Assembly: GCF_008831285.2 (NCBI RefSeq)
Contig: NW_022204905.1
Location: 1 to 21,589, forward strand
Length of the DNA stretch: 21,589 nt
Source: Nymphaea colorata
Taxonomy: Eukaryota; Streptophyta; Magnoliopsida; Nymphaeales; Nymphaeaceae
Reading direction: 5' to 3'
The translations under genes and the position numbers were made by a program. Shown piece after piece: positions 1 through 8,395 of the stretch (its first letter is position 1; the number at the start of each line of letters is the position of its first letter). The notes under the pieces were generated by a model, which saw only the letters and a list, made by a program, of their open reading frames with translations, did not search any database and was not told where the DNA came from.

Positions 1-1781
1 ACCTATGCATTAGTTTGATCCTTTCTAGTTTGTACGATAAGTTGAACATGTTGTTACATCTATAGTGATCGATGCACAAGTTCACATCAATACGAGTGGG
101 ATTTAAGTGATTCAATTGATCACGCATATTTAATTGAATGTACTTAACTTGTTGTTACGTTTATATTAAATGATTTAGTAAATTCAAATCATAGGTTTAT
201 ATGAAAATGAATGGGATTCGAGTGATTCATTTGGTGTCTTACAGGTAACTTAATGTGTTTCACTTGTTATTACATACATTTGATCACTTATGTTTAATCG
301 AGAGATTGTGTGATTCATTTCACTTGTTCTTACATACATTTGATAACTTATATTTAATTGAATGTGCGTAAACCATTTGTTACATACGTATAGAATGACT
401 TAGCGGCTTCAAAAAAGAAGTCCGTTGGAAATGAATGAGAGTCAAGTCACTATATTGGTCCCTTATAGTTAATCTAATGTATTTCCACTTGTTATTACAT
501 GTATAATGAATGATTTAAATGTTGAAATCACAAGTTTATATGGATACAAATGGTTCAAGTCACTATATTTTGTACACGTGTAGTTAGTCCGATGAGTTGA
601 ATTTGTTGTTACATCTATAAGGAACGTTCTAAAGGATTGAAATCACATGTTCGTTGAAATACAAGTGAGATTTAAGTGATTCATATGATCATGCATACTT
701 AATTGAATGTGTTTAACTTGTTGTTACGTCTATAATAAATGATTTAGTAGATTGAAATCCAAGTTTGTCGAAAATGAATGAGATTCGAGTGATTCATTTG
801 GTGTCTTGTAGTTAACCTATTGTGTTTCACTTGTTATTACATCTTTGATCATGATTTAATGATTAAAACTTACAAGTTTGTATGGATATAAAGGAGACCT
901 ATGCATTAGTTTGATCCCATGTAGTTAGTTCAATAAGTTGAACTAGTTCTTACATCTAAGGTGATCGATGTAAGGAATTGAAATCGCAAGTTCGTATCAA
1001 TACGAGTGGGATTTAAGTGATTCATTTATCAACATACGTATTGAATGTGCTTAACTTGTTGTTCCGTCTATATTAAATGATTTAGTAGATTAAATCATAG
1101 GTTTGTATGAAATGAATGATATTGGAGTGATTCATTTTGGTGTCTTGTAAGTAACCTAATGTGTTTCACTTGTTATTACATATATTTGATCACTTATATT
1201 TATTGAGAGATTAAGTGATTCATTTTCACTTGTTATTACATATAATTGATCACTTGTATTTAATTGAATGTGCGTGACCATTTCTTAGTTACGTATAGAA
1301 TGACCTAGTGGCTTTGATTCCAGAAGTTCGTTTGGAATACATATATAATGAATGATTTAAATGATTGAAATCTCATGTTCATGTGGATACAAACGCGTGT
1401 AGTTAGTCCGATGATTTGAATTTATTGTTACAACTATAGTGCACGATCTAAATGATTGAAATCACAAGTTCGTATCAATACAAGTGCGATTTAAGTGATT
1501 CAAATGATCACACATACTTAATTGAATGTGCTTAACTTGTTGTTATATCCATATTGCTAGATTAGTGAATTCAAATCACAAGTTTGTGTGAAAATAATGA
1601 GATTTGAGTGATTCATTTGGTGTCTTATAATTAACCTAATGTGTTTCACTCGTTATGACATCTATGATCAACGATTTAAACGATAAAAACTCACAAGTTT
1701 ATATGGATGTAAAGGAGACCTATGGATTAGTTTAGTTTGATCCCTTGTAGTTTGTTCAAAAAGTTGAACATGTTGTTACAT

Positions 1782-1823
1782 CTCATTCATTTGTATCCAT
1801 ACGCACACTAAATCACTCGTCTC
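1782..1823 (-). repeat. 42-bp inverted segment at the start of block C
   Basis: The piece from 'ctcattcatttgtatcc' to 'aaatcactcgtctc' reads as the reverse complement of the usual 'gtatggatacaaatg' type sequence. It lies between direct-orientation flanks ('gttgttacat' before, 'gagtgagatttaagtg' after). Its end makes a hairpin: actcgt/acgagt with loop ctcgat, extended by aaatc/gattt across a 2-base bulge. The same piece occurs at 9731-9772, 12174-12215, 15352-15393, 18226-18267 and 21350-21390 (one base shorter). Copy 2 has lost it with its deletion. Confidence 0.87.
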
Positions 1824-2600
1824 GATACGAGTGAGATTTAAGTGATTCATTTGATCACGCATACTTAATTGAATGTGCGTAACTTGTTGTTACGTATATA
1901 TTAAATGATTTAGTATATTGAAATCATAGGTTTGTATGGAAATGAATGAGATTTGAGTGATTCATTTGGTGTCTTGTAGGTAACCTAATATGTTTCACTT
2001 GTTATTACATATATTTGATCACATATATTTAATTGAGAGATTAATGATTCATTTTCACTTGTTATTACATATATTTGATCAATATATTTAATTGAGTGTG
2101 CGTAGCCATTTGTTACGTACGTATAGATTGACTTAGTGGCTTGAAATAAGAAGTTCGTTTGGAAATGAATGAGAGTCAGGTCATTAAGTTGGTCCCTTAC
2201 AGTTAATATAGTGTATTTCACTTGTTATTACATCTATAATGAATGATTTAAATTATTGAAATCGCAAGTTCATATGGATACAAATGGGATCTATGCATTA
2301 TGCGTGTAATTAGTCCGATGAGTTGAATTTGTTGTTACATCTATAGTGAACGATCTAAGGGATTGAAATCAAGCGTTCATACCAATACAAGTGAAGATTT
2401 AAATGATTCATATGATCATGCATGCTTAATTGAATGTGTTTAACTTGTTGTTACATCTATATTAAATGATTTAGTAAATCGAAATCACAAGTTTGTATGA
2501 AAATGAATTAGATTCGAGTGATTCATTTGGTGTCTTATGGTTTACCTTGTTTCACTAGTTGTTACATTTATAATGATTCTTAATACGGATGTGCGTAACA

Positions 2601-2709
2601 AGTGATTCATTTGGTGTCATATAGTTAACCTAATGTGTTTCACTTGTAATTTAATTGAACGTGCTTAACAAGTGAATTAGGTTAACAATAGGGCACCAAA
2701 TGAATCACT
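2601..2709. other. Large palindrome at the inversion boundary (cruciform candidate)
   Basis: The left arm 2601-2647 (gtgattcatttggtg ... gttaacctaat ... cacttg) is nearly complementary to the right arm 2669-2709 (caagtg ... attaggttaac ... caccaaatgaatcac), around a 21-bp spacer. A wider, less perfect pairing exists between about 2385-2550 and the rest of the inverted segment. The same structure recurs at the left edge of each inverted segment: about 4652-4760, 10562-10670, 13004-13112, 16179-16287 and 19047-19155. Confidence 0.85.
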
Positions 2710-2849
2710 CAAATCTCATTCATTTTCATGCAAGCCTGTGATTTCAATCTACTAAATCATTTAACATAGATATAACAATAAGTCAAGTACATTCAATAAA
2801 GTATGCGTGATCATATGAATCACTTAAATCTAACTCGTATTAGTACGAC
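2669..2849 (-). repeat. 181-bp inverted satellite segment, HOR copy 1
   Basis: Here the satellite runs backwards. 'ggcaccaaatgaatcactca', 'tgatttcaatctactaaatc' and 'gtgatcatatgaatcactta' are reverse complements of the standard unit. Direct orientation resumes at 'tatagtgcacgatc'. The reversed piece covers about one and a half units and is the same length in every HOR copy, so the inversion predates the amplification of the HOR. Confidence 0.92.
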
Positions 2850-3134
2850 TATAGTGCACGATCTAAAGGATTGAAATTACAAGTTCGTATCAATACAAGT
2901 ACGATTTAAGTGATTCAAATGATCACACATACTTAATTGAATGTGCTTAACTTATTGTTATATCCATGTTGCTTGATTAAGTGAACTGAAATCACAAGTT
3001 TGTATGAAAATGAATGTGATTCGAGTGATTCATTTGGTGTCTTATAGTTAACCTAACGTGTTTCACATGTTATTACATCCATGATCAATGATTTAAATAA
3101 TTAAAACTCACAAGTTTATATGGATATAAATGAG

Positions 3135-5185
3135 ACCTATGCATTAGTTTGATCCTTTGTAGTTTGTACGATAAGTTGAACATGTTATTACAACTATAGT
3201 GATCGATGCACAAGTTCACTTCAATACGAGTGGTATTTAAGTGATTCAATTGATCACACATATTTAATTGAATGTACTTAACTTGTTGTTACGTTTATAT
3301 TAAATGATTTAGTAAATTCAAATCATGTGTTTATATAAAAATGAATGGGATTCGAGTGATTCATTTGGTGTCTTACAGGTAACTTAATGTGTTTCACTTG
3401 TTATTACATACATTTGATCGCTTATGTTTAATCGAGAGATTATGTGATTCATTTTTACTTGTTCTCACATACATTTGATAACTTATATTTAATTGAATGT
3501 GCGTAACCATTTGTTACATACGTATAGAATGACTTAGTGGCTTGAAAAAAGAAGTCCGTTTGGAAATGAATGAGAGTCAAGTCACTATATTGGTCCCTTA
3601 TAGTTAATCTAATATATTTCACTTGTTATTACATCTATAATGAATGATTTAAATGGTTGAAATCACAAGTTTATATGGATACAAATGGTTGAAGTCACTA
3701 TATTTTACACGTGTAGTTAGTCCGATGAGTTGAATTTGTTGTTACATCTATAGAGAACGTTCTGAAGGATTGAAATCACATGTACGTACGAATACAAGTG
3801 AGATTTAAGTGATTCATATAATCATGCATACTTAATTGAATGTGTTTAACTTGTTGTTACGTCTATAATAAATGATTTAGTAGATTGAAATCACAATTTT
3901 GTGCGAAAATGAATGAGATTCGAGTGATTCATTTGGTGTCTTGTAGTTAACCTATTGTGTTTCACTTGTTATTACATCTTTGATCAAATGATTTAAATGA
4001 TTAAAACTTACAAGTTTGTATGGATATAAAGGAGACCTATGCATTAGTTTGATCCCATGTAGTTAGTGCAATAAGTTGAACTAGTCCTTACATCTATGGT
4101 GATCGATGTAAGGAATTGAAATCACAAGTTCGTATCAATACGAGTGGGATTTAAGTGATTCATTTTATCACACATACGTAATTGAATGTGCTTAACTTGT
4201 TGTTCCGTCTATATTAATTGATTTAGTATATTGAAATCATAGGTTTGTATGGAAATGAATGAGATTTGAGTGATTCATTTGGTGTCTTGTAGGTAACCTA
4301 ATATGTTTTCACTTGTTATTACATATATTTGATCACATATATTTAATTGAGAGATTAAATGATTTATTTTCACTTGTTATTACATATATTTGATCAATAT
4401 ATTTAATTGAGTGTGCGTAGCCATTTGTACCAATACAAGTGAGATTTAAATGATTCGTATGATCATGCATGCTTAATTGAATGTGTTTAACTTGTTGTTA
4501 TATCTATATTAAATGATTTAGTAGATTGAAATCACAAGTTTGTATGAAAATGAATGAGATTCGAGTGATTCATTTGGTGTCTTATGGTTTACCTAATGTG
4601 TTTCACTAGTTGTTACATTTATAATGATTCTTAATACGGATGTCCTTAACAAGTGATTTATTTGGTGTCATATAGTTAACCTAATGTGTTTCACTTGTAA
4701 TTTAATTGAATGTGCTTAACAAGTGAATTAGGTTAACAATAGGGCACCAAATGAATCACTCAAATCTCATTCATTTTCATGCAAGCCTGTGATTTCAATC
4801 TACTAAATCATTTAACATGGATATAACAATAAGTCAAGAACGTTCAATAAAGTATGCGTGATCGTATGAATCACTTAAATCTGACTCGTATTGGTACGAC
4901 TATAGTGCACGATCTAAAGGATTGAAATTACAAGTTCGTATCAATACAAGTGCGATTTAAGTGATTCAAATGATCACACATACTTAATTGAATGTGCTTA
5001 ACTTATTGTTACATCCATGTTGCTTGATTAAGTGAACTGAAATCACAAGTTTGTATGAAAATGAATGTGATTCGAGTGATTCATTTGGTGTCTTATAGTT
5101 AACCTAACGTGTTTCACATGTTATTACATCCATGATCAAGGATTTAAATAATTAAAACTCAGAAGTTTATATGGATATAAAGGAG
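3135..5185 (+). repeat. Satellite HOR copy 2 (2,051 bp, two internal deletions)
   Basis: Block A (3135-4034) is complete and closely matches copy 1. Block B begins at 4035 but changes into block C sequence between about 4211 and 4227. Upstream it carries the B-specific 'gttccgtct'; downstream it carries the C-specific 'tagtatattgaaatcatagg'. This is what unequal exchange between homologous units of B and C would leave. A second junction near 4427-4430 joins 'gcgtagccatttgt' to 'accaatacaagtgag', removing roughly 260 bp that copy 1 has between about 2113 and 2373. Together the two events account for the 1,083 bp missing relative to copy 1. The 181-bp inverted segment is retained. Confidence 0.9.
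4720..4900 (-). repeat. 181-bp inverted satellite segment, HOR copy 2
   Basis: It has the same boundaries as in copy 1 (from 'caagtgaattagg' to 'gtacgac') and the same length, although this copy has lost about a third of its other sequence. Confidence 0.92.
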
Positions 5186-5637
5186 ACCTATGCATTAGTT
5201 TGATCCTTTCTAGTTTGTACGATAAGTTGAACATGTTGTTACATCTATAGTGATCGATGCACAAGTTCACATCAATACGAGTGGGATTTAAGTGATTCAA
5301 TTGATCACACATATTTAATTGAATGTACTTAACTTGTTGTTACGTTTATATTAAATGATTTAGTAAATTCAAATCATAGGTTTATATGAAAATGAATGGG
5401 ATTCGAGTGATTCATTTGGTGTCTTACAGGTAACTTAATGTGTTTCACTTGTTATTACATACATTTGATCGCATATGTTTAATCGATAGATTATTTGATT
5501 CATTTTTACTTGTTCCTACATACATTTGATAACTTATATTTAATTGAATGTGCGTAACCATTTGTTACATACGTATAGAATGACTTAGTGGCTTGAAAAA
5601 AAAAGTCCGTTTGGAAATGAATGAGAGTCAAGTCACT

Positions 5638-5642
5638 ATATT
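5638..5642. repeat. Target site duplication, left copy (ATATT)
   Basis: ATATT directly precedes the TG of the element and is repeated directly after its CA. The empty site in other HOR copies has a single ATATT between 'agtcact' and 'ggtccc'. A 5-bp duplication is the usual product of LTR-retrotransposon integrase. Confidence 0.92.
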
Positions 5643-5668
5643 TGTCACGACCCAATTTTTGACAACAA

Positions 5669-5690
5669 TTTTTTTTTTTTTTTTTTTTTT
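5669..5690 (+). repeat. Poly-T tract near the LTR start
   Basis: A run of 22 T begins 26 bp inside the LTR, just after 'gacaacaa'. The length of such a run is unstable and error-prone in sequencing, so the exact count is uncertain. It is internal to the element and not at its end, so it is not a retroposon tail. Confidence 0.85.
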
Positions 5691-6062
5691 AACATAAATC
5701 ATAGCGGAAGCAACACTGAGTCATGACCAAAACATAAACAAATGCACCGTATTAAAATAAAACATATGGACCCAAACAACTAAAATAAACACAAGTCCCC
5801 AAAACCGACGCAGTGTCCAGAATGCCAATGCCCGTCCATCACAAGACCAAGGTCGTCACTCCAAAGCCAAAATCTATCAAGGACTACCTGTAGAGATAGA
5901 AAGAAAGGTCAGAATTCCTCTGAGTATGAGAAAATCCAGCCATGAATGAAACATGGCCCAAAATAATGTTTAATTTCGTATAACGATTCCAAAAAGGCCT
6001 TATAAACTACAATCCATAGGTTTTCTAAAACTTAACACATATCACATCACCAAAGACAAAAT

Positions 6063-6555
6063 GAGGTGTGCACAACCTCCAAAATTTCGTAGGCTTCCAA
6101 CCGTGGTTCTCTGACAATGTCATGGTCATCGTGCCGAGCAACAGAAATCCCCGTGGGCACTCACGGGCAGAACAGAACATCTCTTCACCAGGCGATCCAA
6201 CGGATCGAGGGCACCTGAAGTGAAGCCTCCTGAGATATCCCAGATCGCCGCTGCAGCAACATGGTCTCTCTAGGAACCCGGGTGGAGAGACCAGGAGTCT
6301 CGCTCCCAAACAAAAACAGAACAGAATCCCGGGCCCTTGTGCCGCCCAATACCCTGTGGGCCCTCCAGTACAGCCAGAGGAGTGTGACCACTACCTCCCG
6401 GGACGAAACCAAATACTGGGCAAAACAGAAAGCTCGCACTCGCATAAACCATCGCACAAAGTCCACGTTTCGCCTTCGAATTTCAAAAGTGAGAGGTTCT
6501 CATCACTAGACCTCGTCTAGTACCTCTCATAGAAACCGCCCTCAGGCTCGGTTTC
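6063..6555. other. Cluster of short perfect inverted repeats in the LTR
   Basis: At least eight perfect or near-perfect short palindromes lie in under 500 bp. They are: gagg-tgtgcaca-a-cctc (6063-6079); tgaca/tgtca (6112-6122); cccgtg/cacggg (6150-6167); cgatcc/ggatcg (6193-6207); ggtctctc/gagagacc (6263-6292); gggccc twice (6331-6336 and 6358-6363); gagaggt/acctctc enclosing ctagac/gtctag (6491-6528); and gaaaccg/cggtttc (6532-6555). They fall upstream of the candidate TATA box, in what would be U3. Their role is unknown; protein-binding dyads or structured RNA from read-through transcripts are both possible. Confidence 0.75.
6491..6528. other. Nested hairpin in the LTR
   Basis: The outer arms gagaggt (6491-6497) and acctctc (6522-6528) are exact reverse complements. 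They enclose a second exact pair, ctagac (6506-6511) and gtctag (6515-6520), with a 3-base loop. A further exact pair, gaaaccg/cggtttc (6532-6538 and 6549-6555), follows three bases later. The 'cctcgtctag' arrangement does not look like satellite sequence and is specific to the element. Confidence 0.75.
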
Positions 6556-6998
6556 CCAAACAGAAACAATAAGACATTTCTAATTCAATTTAATGACAAC
6601 GAAACAAAGTCGAGTAGTAATGCCATAAAGCAAAACACATCACGTTTAAAATTAACACAATAATCACTATTCCAAAACAAGAGAGTTCAATAACCTTTTC
6701 CTGAAATTTAAATAACCCAAAAGGTACCACAGAGCAATAATGCATAACATTACGTTTTTCCTTTGAAATTACAAACAAATATAAGAAAACCCCCTTTTTG
6801 ACAATTTAAGAAATTGAGAGGGTACCAAAACGTGATTTCACATTAAATACCCGGTTTTTACTGAAAATTTCTTTCGCAAACCTCTTTTTGAAGAGGTTTT
6901 CAGCAAAAACGTTGCGGCATTATCTTTTAAAATTTATAACAGCTTATTCGTAAATTATGCTAATTAGGTGGACCCACTTTGAAACTTTTCCATCTTAA

Positions 6999-7005
6999 TA
7001 TAAAA
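6999..7005 (+). promoter_or_regulatory. Candidate LTR promoter (TATA box)
   Basis: TATAAAA at 6999-7005 is followed about 25-30 bp later by 'tttttcttcatttcc', a typical plant start-site and pyrimidine-rich leader context. If it is used, U3 would be about 5643-7030 and R plus U5 about 7030-8390. The position and strand are a motif-level prediction. The orientation of the whole LTR rests largely on this site. Confidence 0.5.
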
Positions 7006-7019
7006 CCCATCGAGCCCTC

Positions 7020-7440
7020 GTTTTTCTTCATTTCCTTCGCCCGTTTTCTCTCTCCTCACGGTGCCTTCCTCCTCTCGCTCGACCGCCGGTGGGTGATGGC
7101 TTCCTCTTCTTATCTTCAACAACCCAAAACCAGTACGGGAGAGAGAGAGATCGTCTTCTTCCGGTGAGCACCAACGCGAAGATTCCTCGCCACCAACCGA
7201 TCGACGCCGTCAGCCACCGCCGCCGCTCCCATCTCTGCTTCCCCCGTTTCTCAGCATTGTCACTGTGAGAACGGTGACCACCAGTTTCAACAACGTCTTC
7301 TCAGTCTCCCTCTTGCTGCGACAGTGAAGAATCGACAACAAGGAGGAAACCTGCCATATCAGTGACGTTTTCTTCTTTTTCCCCCAAATCGTCTCCCTGC
7401 TACCCACACGAAAAGACGACTGTTGGCCACTGATCATGCT
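7020..7440 (+). other. CT/CCG-rich leader-like segment of the LTR (R/U5)
   Basis: This stretch is markedly richer in C and G than the rest of the window, with pyrimidine runs, a GA run (about 7138-7150) and a CCG-rich patch (about 7212-7230). An ATG at 7096 opens a frame of only 23 codons before a stop at 7165-7167, and no longer frame is convincing. It looks like the untranslated leader of an LTR transcript. A captured fragment of a host gene's 5' end is an alternative that I cannot test by eye. Confidence 0.5.
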
Positions 7441-7878
7441 TGTCGATAGAGCGGTGGTGCCTTCTTCCTCCTTTCCTGTTTGTTTTTAGATTTGGGGTTC
7501 ACCGCAAGTCGATCAGAGCATGTCATGTCCTCTGTCGATGTTGGTCGGAACTTCCCCTTTTATTATTATTTTTTTTTTCTTCTCTGCTAGTATCATAGCA
7601 GGTTCGGGAAGACAACCGAGTCTTCCCACTGCAGATTGGTATCGCTCCTTCTGTGGCCCGACCCTCTCAGAGGGTTCATGTATCAAATCTTTCTGTTGTT
7701 TAATGATGTATTAGGTCGTAAGGTCGTTTGTGTTTCGGTTCTTTGTGGATAAAACGAAATTATACTTAGCATGCTATTTCCGTTCCAGTCTTCAATAACT
7801 CATGCATAGATTCATGTTCAGGCATATATAAATTGATAAACTCTCATGCATACGTATCTAGAAATTCAAAATATACAG

Positions 7879-8040
7879 GCTTCATGCTCCATTCATGATT
7901 GAAAATCCCCATACCTCTGAAAATCTTGGCAGCAACTTCTGCCTCTGGTTCCTTTCCAGCAGCCACAAACCTCTACTCCAACAGAAAATAGAAGGCTACA
8001 TGATCCATTCAAAGCTGAACATCCCCATACCTTTTTTAAT
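7879..8040 (+). repeat. Imperfect direct duplication inside the LTR
   Basis: Two related segments start at 7879 ('ggcttcatgctccattca') and 7994 ('ggctacatgatccattca'). Both run on to 'atccccatacct', followed by 'ctgaaa' at about 7916 and at about 8042. The offset is 115 bp. The two are clearly diverged, so the duplication is old and probably belongs to the element family rather than to this copy. Confidence 0.7.
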
Positions 8041-8104
8041 TCTGAAATGACTTCAACAGCCAACCACTTCAATCTTCAATAGAAAGGGGGCAAAGATGAG
8101 GACG

Positions 8105-8140
8105 TCCCTCTCTCTCTCTCTTCCTTTCTTTCTTTCTCTT
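8105..8140 (+). repeat. Pyrimidine microsatellite (CT)n/(CTTT)n
   Basis: A 36-base uninterrupted pyrimidine run comprises seven CT units (8108-8121) followed by CTTT-type units, close to the 3' end of the LTR. Its length is likely to vary between copies of the element. Confidence 0.85.
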
Positions 8141-8390
8141 GTAGTTGAAGTCTCCCGTTGAGGGCTGCAGCAATAAGAGATGACAAATTTTCCAATCTCT
8201 CACAAGGAAATCAATCACCCGTTACCCTTGGCAGTTACAACTTCATCCTTATCTTTTCCATAATTATCTCCTTTATGACAAACTTGACATTTTTTGAAAA
8301 ATCATTAATAATCATTTGATTTTCTTTTGATTCCTCCCCAAATTAACGTTTCAAATATTAAAGGAAACAATAAAATTCGTGGATCTTACA

Positions 8391-8395
8391 ATATT
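8391..8395. repeat. Target site duplication, right copy (ATATT)
   Basis: This is the second copy of the 5-bp duplication, followed at once by 'ggtcccttatag', where the satellite block A resumes in phase. It is identical to the left copy, so neither has mutated since insertion. Confidence 0.92.

Larger units (their letters stand above)
1..3134 (+). repeat. Satellite HOR copy 1 (near full length, 3.13 kb)
   Basis: This is the reference copy of the higher-order repeat. Its first base coincides with the window edge, at the 'acctatgcattag' landmark. Block A is 1-896, B is 897-1717 and C is 1718-3134; each block ends with 'aaaggag' just before the next landmark. Within the copy, the core 'tgtt(g/a)ttac' recurs mostly every 112-116 bp (for example near 495, 609, 724, 837, 950, 1062 and 1176). 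This gives an ancestral unit of about 113-115 bp and roughly 27 units per HOR. In each block one unit is split into steps of about 60 and 50 bp (near 270/330/380, 1176/1236/1289 and 2005/2065/2113). No reading frame is conserved between units. The AT-rich, diverged-monomer and HOR architecture is that of a plant satellite. A centromeric role is an inference only. Confidence 0.93.
5643..8390 (+). mobile_element. Solo LTR of an LTR retrotransposon (2,748 bp)
   Basis: The element starts TGTCACGACCC and ends GGATCTTACA, giving the canonical TG...CA of LTRs. It is flanked on both sides by ATATT. Sister satellite copies have the uninterrupted 'agtcactatattggtccc' (for example near 13983-14000 and 20031-20040), so both ends are exact. 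Its base composition is clearly less AT-rich than the array. The start sequence does not recur near the end, and I see no primer-binding site, polypurine tract, gag/pol-like frame or second LTR. The whole insert is therefore best read as one LTR left by LTR-LTR recombination. The short open frames inside are not gene-like. Large LTRs with this kind of start are common in plant Ty3/Gypsy elements, but I cannot assign a lineage. The plus orientation is inferred from the TATA box and the CT-rich leader. A non-autonomous element with unrecognised short LTRs is the less likely alternative. Confidence 0.85.

Noticed and set aside
1985-2221. Recurring minus-strand open frame of 67-78 codons (also 12411-12614 and 15554-15790)
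   Set aside because: It recurs because block C recurs, its length varies, it is broken in copy 6, and it sits in AT-rich satellite with no start or stop conservation or recognisable domain.
5669-5690. Poly-T as the reverse-strand tail of a SINE or LINE
   Set aside because: It lies 26 bp inside the exact LTR boundary, not at a duplication edge.
6025-6509. Several overlapping open frames of 60-94 codons on both strands in the insert
   Set aside because: They overlap each other on opposite strands in a less AT-rich stretch of a solo LTR that is full of palindromes, and show no domain, codon bias or gag/pol similarity I can recognise.
6979-7167. Plus-strand frame with an internal ATG at 7096 starting Met-Ala-Ser-Ser-Ser
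   Set aside because: The longer frame starts upstream of the TATA box, and the part after 7096 is only 23 codons. The context fits an untranslated LTR leader.
7520-7714. Plus-strand frame of 64 codons with a hydrophobic start
   Set aside because: The hydrophobic run is produced by the T-rich tract at 7559-7580. There is no supporting signal.
5643-8390. DNA transposon, MITE or Helitron as the source of the insert
   Set aside because: The termini share only TGT/ACA with no longer terminal inverted repeat. The 5-bp duplication with TG...CA ends fits an LTR, and a Helitron would leave no target duplication.
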